Below are positions 23,661 through 34,461 of a stretch of DNA of 64,000 bases, piece after piece; the first letter of the stretch is position 1; each line of letters starts with the position of its first letter. The stretch comes from Symbiodinium natans (taxonomy: Eukaryota; Sar; Dinophyceae; Suessiales; Symbiodiniaceae). The translations under genes and the position numbers were made by a program. The DNA lies in assembly GCA_905221605.1 (NCBI GenBank), contig CAJNDS010002505.1, positions 1 through 64,000 on the forward strand. The letters are read 5' to 3'. The notes under the pieces were generated by a model. It saw only the letters and a program-made list of their open reading frames with translations, was not told the origin of the DNA and made no database searches.

Positions 23661-25568
23661 GTCACGCTGTTTGACAGTATGGCATACAGGCATTGCCTGT
23701 GTGTGGCTTTTGAAAAAAAAACAATTAGAAAGCCCTAAGCCCTAAAAGTGCGTTGGACATACGAAGCCCTGGGCCATCGCAAGCACGACTTCGACAGCAC
23801 AAGCTCCAACCGCCCTAAACCATCTTGTTTGTGGATCTTGAGAATTTGCCTCGCCTGGCTTGTCCCAGAAGTGTGAGCGCTGAAACGCAACGTTGGGCAT
23901 AAGATGCCCTCACCCTAAGAGCCCGAACTCCCAAACCCCTGCATGCCCTGACGAAACCCGCAAATCCAACAGTGAGGATTCATCAGTAGCCCAGTGCCGT
24001 AGTTGTGGTGAGCTTTTGTGATTCGGCGAATGGTGCTGCGAATCGGGGTGGTTTTCTGCTTTGAGACCGAACTTTCTCGAAATGGGGTTTGGATTGTGTC
24101 GTGGTTCACCTGAGTGGACCCTGAAGCCTTGCCTGCAGCGTACCAGAGCCACTGCCGACAGCTGTAAGAATACTACGATGCGTATAGTAAGGTCCCAAGG
24201 GAAGGGATCAGTCAAGTCCGTCCAGGCCTGCTGACACCGACATTGCAAGATCGGCTTCCTCATCGGGGACCTAAGTTTGCGCAATGGTACCTCTGTAAGC
24301 TAAAGCCACAGCTTGCCACTCCGAGAACATGGACGGATTGCCGCACGTTTTTGCAAAGCAGCGCCGGGCCGGGTGCTATGGACAAGCGGCGGGTGATGGC
24401 TCCAAAACCTCGCAACATCGTATCTTTCCTGCAACCCCCGTCAACCGGAATTACTTGGAGCCTGCTGCCTTCCCAGTGCTGCACTGCAATCTGACAATGC
24501 GGTGTTCCGACACTCCTGCTTCACCTGACTGTCCACCGGACAAGAAAGTTAGAAGAGGCCGCGGCACCCAAGGGATGGAATTGGCCAAACCTCGAGTATC
24601 AAAGTATGCCAGCAGGATACGGAAACGGGGTCTGAAAGATTCGGTGTGCTCCGGTGTGCTCAACTCGTGTGTTCGACTGTGACGGTGTGACCATCTCTGG
24701 TTGTCGGTTGTCTTTTTGCTAGTCCCCAATGACCTACCCCGCTCGGCTCGGTGTGGGAGCCCAGGATTTTGGGTATACAGGCTCCAAAAGGGTCGGATCT
24801 GCTAATCGCTGAACCTGCCCTCCGTCCTCCGTCCCTCGGTCCCCTTCCTTCCTTCCCTCCTCTTTTCCTGCCTATGCGCTTAGCCCTTTTGTAAGGGCGC
24901 ACGTTGCAAGATTCGACGGTGTGACGCTGAGTGCTCGTGATGTTTTTGTTGCCACGCTTAGGTGGTGCGGTGATGCACATAGTGGAGGGTAAGTGAATAG
25001 GAGGCAGCTTCACCACGCAACACCGGGCATCTGCGAGCCGAATTTGGGCTGATAGGACTAAAGTACGATGATCCACAAAGGTACCGGGTCAATGAACACA
25101 ACAACCACAGGGAGGTTCAATGCGGAGACCGCAAGACAACTGGTGAAAGTCAATCTGCGGTACTAGGTTTACAAGTTGTGAGGGGACACGACGTCACAGC
25201 TGCCACTCGCCTTGTTCTATTGTTAAGTGTGACCCTTCGCGGGATGAAAGACTGCGCGGCTGGGTTGTTCGGTCGGCATTCTGTGTAAAAAGCTTCTGAA
25301 TTTTGAGCCTTTTCAGCAACACTTCTGGAAGACAACAGGACCCAGCTTCTCTCTTCTTCTGCTGGGCTTGAGGGCCACGGTCACCCACCCTGTTATTTTC
25401 TCTTCCTCTCTCTTCTCTATCCTCCTCTTCTTCTTCTGCTACGGGGCTTGAGGAGTAGGGAGGTTACCCTACCCCCCGTGCCCAGAATACGCTGATCCTC
25501 TCTACCTTCCTCCTCTGCACATAGCCCCCTGGGGTGGGGTCGCCCGACAGGCGTGCGTAAGCGAGTTC
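23661..25568. other. Gap without a recognised gene
   Basis: Frames on both strands are short and lack signatures. CCCTAAGCCCTAAA at about 23732 is a degenerate telomere-like motif. TC-rich sequence fills 25395-25440. Confidence 0.35.
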
Positions 25569-26600
<1,032 letters not shown>

Positions 26601-26607
26601 TGTGCTG

Positions 26608-27051
26608 TCACACCCGCTCATGAAGCACACCACACCCAGCATGGCTTTCAGCGGCTAGCATAGCAGCAGGCGTTGCCTTTTTGAAGTTTCTGGTAGCGAG
26701 CTTCACAACAAACAAGGTGGCAAATTGGTGCGATCGCTCGCGATGAAGGACTCTCATGAAGGCAGCGTCTCCAAATGGCCATCCCTGTGAAAAGTGAGAA
26801 GTGGCAATGGTGTTGTCAGATATGACTGCCATCACAAGACTCCAGGAACTCACACACGCGATCGCCCACCAGCCTACGCATGAACAGAATACATAATGCC
26901 GCGCGCTGCACACAAGAGGAGACTGTACGCCGTCTCCCACCGGCAAATGAAACGGTGTCCAGACTGCAACATCACTCCAAACAAGTCTCAGTCTCAGCAT
27001 CTCAACCTGCTTTGCCACAGTAGCCGCTATTGCAGTCATGACACGTGACAC
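26608..27051 (-). CDS. Coding-like exon(s), unidentified
   Basis: The frame contains AKQVEMLRLRLVWSDVAVW, later FGDAAFMRVLHRERSHQFAT followed by LFVVKLATRNFKKATPAAM. Composition is protein-like, with two hydrophobic stretches, but I recognise no family. A retained intron between the two halves is possible. Confidence 0.3.
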   Translation of the reverse strand: MSRVMTAIAATVAKQVEMLRLRLVWSDVAVWTPFHLPVGDGVQSPLVCSARHYVFCSCVGWWAIACVSSWSLVMAVISDNTIATSHFSQGWPFGDAAFMRVLHRERSHQFATLFVVKLATRNFKKATPAAMLAAESHAGCGVLHERV

Positions 27052-27159
27052 ATCTTCTTGTTCAATGAATTAGGCCAGTAGGCCCCCTTGAGGGGATTTT
27101 CAAGCCATTCTCGAGCTATCACCGCGACCCTCTTGCTCAAGCGTCCCTGATACATACAG

Positions 27160-27620
27160 CGTGGGAGAGTCAATTTTTCTACATTCACGGCGGTGCTGGC
27201 TCATCATGTTGCGGCAGACAAGTTTGCGAATGCACGCCTGTTGCTTCCAGCATGCAAGGCCTTGTCTGCAGAAAGAAACATGCTCTGCGAGCAGTTGCGT
27301 TGCTCTGGCACTGCAAGGGGCTGTGTCTCCGTGGACTTCGCCCCTTTCAAGGAGCCACAAGTGGTGTGTGAGCGGGAGTTAGTGGGGAATGTCAACACGG
27401 GGGGTCCACGTGATGCCCGGAGGCAAAGACCCTCAAACAGTGATGGCGGGTGGACCTCGGCTGAGACTTGAAAAGCAGAACATAGCATAACCCAAAACCA
27501 ATCAACAAGCTTGAGGATGATCCCGCATTCCAAGACCTGAACAGGACTGAACTTCTGCAAGCCAGACTGCGATACTCGCTGGACTGAACTACTACTTGCT
27601 CGACCTGAGGAACCCTGCAC
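27160..27620. other. Coding-like sequence of uncertain strand
   Basis: Plus-strand frame 27193-27471 (ADKFANARLLLPACKALSAE) and minus-strand frame 27620-27204 (STETQPLAVPEQRNCSQSM) both look plausible. I cannot decide between them. Confidence 0.2.
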
Positions 27621-28411
27621 GCACGCCTCAACGGGTGCACATGTTCATGCGTTCAAAATTCAAGGTGTGCTAGAGGCTTATGCCTGACGTCAACCAGCGA
27701 TTCTTCCTGGCAGGTCCAGTGGCCCAGGGCACTTTCCCGCTACCGTCATGTTTGCGCACGGTGCTGCAGGATATCTACCATGTATGAAGCCCAGTCAGCC
27801 AAGTGGCCAAGTGCTCATGGGAAATGGACTGGCCGGCTCCAAACCCGAAAAACCAGCTCTCGACATTTAATTGCTGTGCGTGTGTTTCATGAAAGCCCCG
27901 CCCCAAACCCCGCGACCACGCAACCATGCAGACAGTTGCAGACAAGCATCCAGGAATCAGACTTAGCTGAGAATTCCCAGTCCTGCGCCACACGTTGTGC
28001 CTTGCAATTTTACGCAATTGAATCTGCTCGATGCTTGCGAAGGTTTTTGCTGACGGACCACTACTACAGGACTACAGGAGCTCTCCCCGAAGGCCAATAA
28101 GGCGGCCACTTACGCTGTCGTCGCGCCAAGATTGAGGTTGAAATCATCTGGCGTCATAAAGATCTGGGCCTGCCGCAGTGAATTCGGCGATGTACACCCC
28201 TGCATGCTCAGAGTCGCAAATCTCCGTAAGAAACTTAGGAACAGGCCCACCAAGTTATTCAATGCTAACTTAACAACACCACGAGGATACCATGGAAGCT
28301 TGACCCAAGTATATCGCCTTGCCACGTGACAGGCTGGCAGTGTCGTTGTTTCTGGCACTCAAGGTTTGATGGAGCCTGGTCGCACGTGCGTGGAACCAAC
28401 TTCACAGATCC

Positions 28412-28895
28412 ATGACTGCTGAAGCGCACGTGTCAAAGCAAAGCCTGGCCGCAACAGCACTTTGCAACTCTGGCTGCATACTGCAGAACTACCGTGAGTC
28501 AATGCGGTTGCCAAGCCCCAAGCTTGTAGAGTTCAACACGCTCCGTCACGTTTGGTATGGATTCATTCAGCCCCGCGATGAAAGTCATGGCGCTTTGCAC
28601 CTTGACAGCCAAGATGCCAAAAGTGCAGAGAGCACTGATGTGTTCATTGGCACAGGAACAGAGGGCTGGAGCATTGCTGCTCACCATAGAGAAGACAAAA
28701 TTGAGTTTGTGGGGTACACCAGCTTACGCATCGGCATTGGCACATCCCAGGACATTTGGCGCAAGAGCGTTCCGTGCGATGGTCGATCAACTCACGGCAA
28801 ATGCAGGGGAATCGTCAAGGCGAGCAGTGGCATGGGGAGCGTTCACTCTTTTATCTAGACAAGATCCGGCAGCAGGTGCACGCTTATTCGGCTAG
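28412..28895 (+). CDS. Weak coding-like frames, unidentified
   Basis: Two overlapping plus-strand frames (28412-28858 and 28557-28895) have protein-like composition, the second reading KVMALCTLTAKMPKVQRALM and ARAFRAMVDQLTANAGESS. They would be against the dominant strand of the window. No family was recognised. Confidence 0.2.
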
Positions 28896-28925
28896 CACAC
28901 ATATTAATATGTCGAATGTAGAAGT

Positions 28926-28926
28926 C

Positions 28927-28985
<59 letters not shown>

Positions 28986-29017
28986 CCACAACAACAACAA
29001 CAACAACCACAACAACC

Positions 29018-29048
<31 letters not shown>

Positions 29049-29095
29049 CCACAACAAACCACAACAAACCACAACAAACCACAACAACACACACC

Positions 29096-29173
<78 letters not shown>

Positions 29174-29635
29174 CCAACAACAACACCAACACCCACACCC
29201 ACAACACCACCCACACCAACAACACCAACAACAGCCAACAACGCCCAACAACACCCAACAACACCCAACAACACCCAACAACACCCAACAACACCCAACA
29301 ACACCCAACAACACCCAACAACACCCAACAACACCCAACAACACCCAACAACACCCAACAACACCCAACAACACCCAACAACACCCAACAACNNNNNNNN
29401 NNNNNNNNNNNNNNNNNNNNNNNNNNNNNNNNNNNNNNNNNNNNNNNNNNNNNNNNNNNNNNNNNNNNNNNNNNNNNNNNNNNNNNNNNNNNAAACAACA
29501 AACAACAAACAACAAAAAACAAACAACCAAACCACAAACAACAAACAACAAAAACAACAACAAACAACAAACAACAAACAAACAAAAAAAACAAACAAAA
29601 AACAAACAACCACAAACAACAAAACAACCACAACC

Positions 29636-29713
<78 letters not shown>

Positions 29714-29725
29714 TTTTTGCATTGC
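28926..29725. repeat. (CAA)n microsatellite block with an internal ACCCAACAAC array
   Basis: CAA triplets run from 28926, pass through CCACAA variants and, from about 29240, into a tandem ACCCAACAAC 10-mer array. After the N gap, AAACAAC variants lead back to pure CAA (about 29640-29713). On the minus strand this is (GTT)n and lies at the downstream side of the retroelement. Confidence 0.95.
29393..29492. other. Assembly gap, 100 N
   Basis: Exactly 100 unresolved bases, which is a conventional placeholder, so the true length of the repeat is unknown. Confidence 1.
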
Positions 29726-29837
29726 ACTCACTGCCAGAATCAGCATGTGGACCTCTGATCACTTTGGATCCTCGGCACGTCGGCTACTCTGTATCCGCCT
29801 TGGGAGCTCCAGCAGTCTTTGCTAGTTCGTACTTCAC

Positions 29838-29926
29838 GCCCCTCAGGGCTGCTGAAAGGATTGTTGTGCACAGCTATGTTCGAGTATGTGGAATGCATCC
29901 GCCCCTCAGGGCTGCGATAGCGCTGT
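29838..29926. repeat. Short direct repeat, GCCCCTCAGGGCTGC
   Basis: GCCCCTCAGGGCTGC occurs at about 29838 and 29911. Each copy is itself a GCCC/GGGC hairpin. Confidence 0.5.
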
Positions 29927-30050
29927 GCTGGCTGGACACCCTACGACCGCCTCCTACTGGCTCACCTGCACCCGCGACTGCTGCAGTGCCGGCTGGCCCC
30001 GATGTTGTGTTGCAGGCTATAGCTGTGCGCTAGCTGAGTTTGGTGTGATT

Positions 30051-30089
30051 AAGGCGGGCAAGTGTGATATAGAAGGTCTCACCCGCCTT
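30051..30089. repeat. Inverted repeat AAGGCGGG / CCCGCCTT
   Basis: Perfect 8-bp arms at 30051-30058 and 30082-30089 with a 23-base loop, followed on the plus strand by a T-run. It lies in the probable 3' region of the retroelement; its role is unknown. Confidence 0.6.
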
Positions 30090-30201
30090 TTTTATTTCAC
30101 AGTCCGGCCTTTTGGACTTCGAGAGGATCGCTTCCTCCAGATTACCAGGTCTCACTACCTGCTACACTGAATCTGCTTTGGCAGAGTACTTAAGGATCTT
30201 C

Positions 30202-30271
30202 AGGAGGAAACCTCCTAATCTGATGCAATGAATCAATGAAGAAATTGAAGTTGGCACGGAGGCAGCCTCCG
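30202..30271. repeat. Two GGAGG/CCTCC mini-hairpins
   Basis: AGGAGG-AAA-CCTCCT at 30202-30216 and CGGAGG-CAG-CCTCCG at 30257-30271: 6-bp stems with 3-base loops, in the retroelement 3' region. Confidence 0.7.
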
Positions 30272-30531
30272 ATATCAAGTACTCAGCACTGCAAAAGAGT
30301 GAAAAATAAGCGCGGCTACCCCGACACCCTACTGTGAGTCACTGCGTCCAGCACCCACGCACCAGCTGTTTAGCGAGCCGTACCTCTGGTGAGGCCGACA
30401 CTCAGCGTTCCTGTCTAGTGACGTCTCACACAGGTAACGCTAAACAACTGGCAGAGGGCCGTAGGCAGAGCGCACCAAGGCGGCCTTGCACGTTCCAAGA
30501 AGGATGCCCAAGTTGGAGGCAGGGTAGCTAA

Positions 30532-30800
30532 GTTTGCGAAGCCTGACCTGGGACGCCTTGCGCGGCTCCTGAGGCCAGCGCTGCGACAGGGCAAAATTAC
30601 ATTCCTGGTCGAGAAAATGTGACCCCAACTGACCGAACTTAACGAGGAGGTCTCACATAGGCACGAGTACTTTGCGAAGAGGGAAGCGCCTGACCTGGGA
30701 CACCTTGCACGGCTCTCGGGGCCAGCGCTGCGACAAGGCAAGGTTGCATCCGAAAAAGTGACCCTAAGCTGAACCCACCGACCTGGATGAGACCTCACAT
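30532..30800. repeat. Tandem diverged duplication in the retroelement 3' region, unit about 130 bp
   Basis: Copy one is about 30532-30660 and copy two about 30671-30800. Shared landmarks are TTTGCGAAG, CCTGACCTGGGAC, CCAGCGCTGCGACA and CTCACAT in the same order. Confidence 0.65.
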
Positions 30801-30810
30801 GTTCTGAAGT

Positions 30811-31112
30811 GCGCGCAGGGCTCTTTCAGATGCTTCAGGTTCAGGGACAAGAATGGGTCAGCTTGGCCTTAAGCTACAGCAGGCAGAACGGTTTACTGTG
30901 AGAAACACTACCGGGGAGGAAGCCTCCGGAGGAAACCTCCGCATGTGAAAGTTTCACGCAAGAGACTATACATCTTAGCACGAGATCATGGCTTTATTGC
31001 GCGCAGGGCAGCGTTCATGCCGAGTTGCCTTAGGCAACAGCAGGCAGATAGGTCTACTTTAAGAAGAAAGAACACTGCTGCGGAGGAAGCCTCCGGAGGA
31101 AACCTCCGCATG
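30811..31112. repeat. Second diverged duplication, each copy ending in a double hairpin
   Basis: Copies begin at about 30811 and 30999 with GCGCGCAGGG, share ACAGCAGGCAGA, and both end in the twin hairpin GGAGGAAGCCTCC plus GGAGGAAACCTCC (30915-30940 and 31082-31107), then GCATG. Confidence 0.7.
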
Positions 31113-31127
31113 CGAAGGTAGAGCGAG

Positions 31128-31880
31128 CTAGACCCTTACGTAGAAAGCCAAATACGATCCCTGGCAAATTTGATCCGAGAGGAGCGTAGTTCGCCGTGGT
31201 GAGCGGTCATCATCTGCGAGATACGCCACTTCTTCTCTCAAAAAACCTGTCCTATAATGCCCAGATCTCCAATCATCTCCTAGATGAATGATGAATGCAT
31301 ATAGTCGAAAGCTGACCACAGCGGTTGTCGTGCCATTATCTATAAACTCTGGAAGCTCCAGAGTTGTGTCTAAAACTTGAGGCCGATTTGTTTTCTCCAA
31401 GTGCTCAAACCTTTGGATCTGAATGCAAACCAGGTTCACTCCCGGGAGTAGCCCATAGGTGCTCCCCCTGTGCGCCCACTGAGAAATGGCTTGCTGTAGT
31501 GTGGAGAGGCCATCTGGTGGGTCAGGCAAGAAAAGAATCAAACCCCCTCTATCCTCTACGCTGATTCTTTCCACGGGTGCTGTGATTTGAACCCTCGCTT
31601 CCCAAACATCTGCTGAAAGCACATGGGATCTCTGAATGATATGTGCTAGAAACTGGGATGCATCTTCTTGCCTGGGTCTGAATCGCCATCCCGTCAGCAG
31701 AGGACGTAGCTGTCGCAGCCTACGAACATCCACACTAGAAGAACGACCCCCTACTGCGTCAATTTCCGTCAATATTTGTCTCAGATATGGATCAGAAAGA
31801 ACACCCTCTGATGCAAGCGAGGCAAGGATATGCACTACTGTGTGTGCATAGCACAGTTGATGCGGATTATGATAGGCCAG
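31128..31880 (-). other. USP/C19-like cysteine protease domain within ORF2
   Basis: All four landmark boxes of the USP family occur in order: Cys (QLCYA), the QED..QFL box, the hydrophobic QRF strand, and SGHY plus the acidic and terminal FYV strands. The domain is shorter than most host USPs, lacking a visible zinc-binding finger subdomain. The rest of ORF2 is continuous with it, with no stop between. Confidence 0.65.
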
Positions 31881-34292
31881 AGACCAGGCTGTGACGGGCA
31901 CTGACGAAGGTCTCCCCTCTGCTGGTGCGTCTCGCTGGGAGCTTGCTGGTGCCTGGTGAGACCGAATCCTACTGGTGGAGGAAGCCTCCTGGGAGGAACC
32001 CTCCTGCGCACGAATCCCAAGTTCCGACGTCACAGTGCCATATTCTATGTGTGGGTCGGCAGACTTTTTCATTGCTGCACTCATGGCATAGACCTGCAGC
32101 AGGACTACACACTGGTCCGCGTGGCGAACCGGAGCGTCAACCATCATTCCACAATATCTGCATTCCTCCTTTTTATGAAGCAGTCTCTTATGTGTGCGCA
32201 TGTTGGCATAGACTGAGTCTGAGGCCCCTGCCCAGAAAGCCTGGTGCGCTTTCTGAATGTGCTGTTTGACGCCCTTGTGACCGACAATGAACTGCCCACA
32301 GAGGCTGCAGTAAGCCCGCAAGTGCTTGGTCACATGAGCCTTTTTGAGAAGCAGGTCAGGGTCTCTTTTCAATTGATCCTGAACACTTGGTTGGAGCAGC
32401 AAGGCTGTGCTCTCCGCTCCTGAGCAGGACGATGATCGCTCCCTCAGCTCTGGAAGCTTTGAACATGTTCCCGATTCAACATGTCTGCGAAGCTGATGCA
32501 TTGTGCGCAGCTGTTTGTGACATGCTGCACATTGCGGGAGTCCCTGCAGACTATGTGCGAAGACTTGGAATTTAGGGCCCAACTGGTTTGCTCTTTGGCC
32601 TCCATGCTTCGCTAGTGTATGATGCTGCAATCCCTTGTTGCTAGAGAAACTTCTATCACATAGCGAACAGGGCACTGCATGATCTTCTTCGGCCAGAGCC
32701 AATTGCATGGATTGAAGTAGCTGCTGTTGGCTAATCAGCCGGCTGCGTAGACCCAGGTACTCTTGGATCGTTTGTAAGTTGCCTGTTGGCTTGGCAGCAT
32801 CCATCGCATCCTGATAGTTCCTCATTTGCCTGAGAAGAACTTCCTGAGGAGTTTGGATCTTGTGGTGCTCAAACAGCTCTGTGGTTTCCATTCGACTAAA
32901 ATGCTGATGCTGCTGAAAGATAGATCTGAGCATCCGAGAATATTTGCTCTGGAGCTTTTGCAGTCCCGTGTGGGTGATTCCCGTGGAGACTATGCCATGC
33001 AAGAGCGAAGACTCGACATACACTCGCCAGATCTCTAGTTTCTTCGCCTCGTCAAGGGCCTTCGTCGTGCACAAGATACTCCTAAGGAGCTCAAATTTGC
33101 CTTGGGCTTGAGAAATCCTGTAGTCTACTGTTTGATCCTTGTAAGCACCATAGCTTAGTTGCACTCCTAGATAGGTCAGCTGATGATGAATCGGAATCTG
33201 ATGCCCCGAGGGAAGAACCAAATGGAGCTGATTTTTTAATCGTTTGGTGTATTGCTTGCGGAAGAGGGATTGCTGAGTGCCTTGCACCATGAGCAGTGCC
33301 TTGGATTTCGCTGGATTGACTTCAAGGCCGACTTCCTCGAGGGATTGAAACAAAGCTTCAAGCCGAGTGAGTACCTGCTGCAGTTCGGCAAAGCTTGTAA
33401 AAGTTTCCTGATGGAGAAAATCGTCAGCGAAGACAGTGAGTATATCTCTTGCCTGACTGCTGCCAGGCCCCCACTTCTTCTCCATCCTGTCCATGACTAG
33501 CAAGGTTAAGGCAGACCACAATGCAGGAGCTAATTTACATCCCTGTTTTATTCCCGAAGAAGTAGGAACACTGAACTCAAGCCCATTAGTGCCCATGTTG
33601 TACGATGTACAGGAGTGGAGTTGTACAACAAAGTCCTTAGTGGTTTGATCTATGTTGAGCTTGTCTAAGGCTTCAAGCAACTCTTGTCTGTTGACAGAGT
33701 CAAAGGCTTTGCTCAGATCGACGGAGACTGTTAAGGCCCCTGCCAATGGGAGCCTTCTCTGACCTTGCTGTGCCTTGTGCATATCCCGGCGATGCTCTTG
33801 GCGCATTTCCTGCACGAGATCCAGATGCTGACACGCTTTTGCAATGGCATCTCGCACCCCTCGCTTCCGAATATATGCAAACTGCGGCTCAAGCTGTGAG
33901 CGCTCTTGCAGTGCCGGTGCTATGCGAGTCTTGACAGCACCTGCAAGCACTTTGCCTGGAACACTTATTACTCCTATGGGCCTCAAGTTCTTCATAGCTG
34001 TAGCTGGCTTACCCGGCTTTGGAATCCATGCAATTCTGGGGTCCTTCAAGTACGGTGAGATATCTGACTGAGAAACCTCTGTGTTTATCAGATCAGCGAT
34101 CTTCACATGAGCCTCAGGCGCTAAGCTCTTCCAGGCCGAGACCGGGGCCGACATGCTGGGAACCGCCTTGCCCACCGGAATTGTTTTTATTTGCTCGGCC
34201 ACCTGCGAGGCATTGACAGCCTCTCGTGGTCTGGCTGCCACCGGATCCAGGGGAGATCCCTTGGAGAAGATGTGACTCGAATACTCTCGCAT
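31128..34292 (-). CDS. LINE ORF2: reverse transcriptase, four zinc fingers, C-terminal USP-like protease
   Basis: The protein is 1054 residues from the first Met, and the frame stays open upstream past 34480. Reverse transcriptase spans about 80-420: VSVDLSKAFDSV (motif A, near 192), GIKQGCKLAPALW (motif B) and FADDF (motif C, near 288), then LTYLGVQLSYG. Four Cys/His fingers lie at about 547-727 (CSLCDRSFSSNKGLQHH, CAACHKQL, CSLCGQF, CRYCGMM). The C-terminal 245 residues match a ubiquitin-specific protease. The Cys box is NPHQLCYAHTVVHIL (near 812) and a QEDASQFLAHII box lies near 875. VNLVCIQIQRFE follows, then the His box GDDWRSGHYRTGF (near 1013), an Asp-rich YLADDD and the end motif GSYLAFYVRV. 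RT copies the element RNA; the protease would cleave ubiquitin or a ubiquitin-like protein. Triad assignment is by motif only. Confidence 0.85.
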   Translation of the reverse strand: MREYSSHIFSKGSPLDPVAARPREAVNASQVAEQIKTIPVGKAVPSMSAPVSAWKSLAPEAHVKIADLINTEVSQSDISPYLKDPRIAWIPKPGKPATAMKNLRPIGVISVPGKVLAGAVKTRIAPALQERSQLEPQFAYIRKRGVRDAIAKACQHLDLVQEMRQEHRRDMHKAQQGQRRLPLAGALTVSVDLSKAFDSVNRQELLEALDKLNIDQTTKDFVVQLHSCTSYNMGTNGLEFSVPTSSGIKQGCKLAPALWSALTLLVMDRMEKKWGPGSSQARDILTVFADDFLHQETFTSFAELQQVLTRLEALFQSLEEVGLEVNPAKSKALLMVQGTQQSLFRKQYTKRLKNQLHLVLPSGHQIPIHHQLTYLGVQLSYGAYKDQTVDYRISQAQGKFELLRSILCTTKALDEAKKLEIWRVYVESSLLHGIVSTGITHTGLQKLQSKYSRMLRSIFQQHQHFSRMETTELFEHHKIQTPQEVLLRQMRNYQDAMDAAKPTGNLQTIQEYLGLRSRLISQQQLLQSMQLALAEEDHAVPCSLCDRSFSSNKGLQHHTLAKHGGQRANQLGPKFQVFAHSLQGLPQCAACHKQLRTMHQLRRHVESGTCSKLPELRERSSSCSGAESTALLLQPSVQDQLKRDPDLLLKKAHVTKHLRAYCSLCGQFIVGHKGVKQHIQKAHQAFWAGASDSVYANMRTHKRLLHKKEECRYCGMMVDAPVRHADQCVVLLQVYAMSAAMKKSADPHIEYGTVTSELGIRAQEGSSQEASSTSRIRSHQAPASSQRDAPAEGRPSSVPVTAWSLAYHNPHQLCYAHTVVHILASLASEGVLSDPYLRQILTEIDAVGGRSSSVDVRRLRQLRPLLTGWRFRPRQEDASQFLAHIIQRSHVLSADVWEARVQITAPVERISVEDRGGLILFLPDPPDGLSTLQQAISQWAHRGSTYGLLPGVNLVCIQIQRFEHLEKTNRPQVLDTTLELPEFIDNGTTTAVVSFRLYAFIIHLGDDWRSGHYRTGFLREEVAYLADDDRSPRRTTLLSDQICQGSYLAFYVRV
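31977..32004. repeat. Double mini-hairpin inside ORF2
   Basis: GGAGG-AAG-CCTCC followed at once by GGGAGG-AA-CCCTCC. The insertion is in frame and translates to EGSSQEASS in the linker before the protease. Confidence 0.65.
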
Positions 34293-34455
34293 CGCACTTG
34301 CCGAGGCCTTCGCATCTAGGGGCTCACCTGCTGAATCCCTGAGATTGACCCTTTGAGCAGGTTTCCATGGGGCCAGCTTTCTAAGGGCTTGGGACAGTTT
34401 GTGAGACTGCTGTCTCTTGTCCTCTTGGGCTTGAAGAAGGAGCCTCTCCTGCTTT

Positions 34456-34461
34456 TCAAGG
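34456..34461 (-). promoter_or_regulatory. Candidate +1 frameshift site, CCU-UGA
   Basis: ORF1 ends AGA AAA CCT TGA. A +1 slip at CCT (CCU to CUU) places the ribosome in the ORF2 frame, which is open here (ENLEKQERLLLQ follows). CCU-UGA resembles known +1 shift sites that pair a slippery Pro/Leu codon with a stop. A one-base indel in this copy explains it equally well. Confidence 0.35.

Noticed and set aside
28756-30033. 425-codon poly-Asn frame and opposite poly-Val, poly-Leu and poly-Cys frames
   Set aside because: Translation of the CAA repeat through an N gap; not a protein.
30051-30100. Rho-independent terminator
   Set aside because: The hairpin plus T-run looks bacterial, but the genome is eukaryotic and it lies in a retroelement 3' region; kept only as an inverted repeat.
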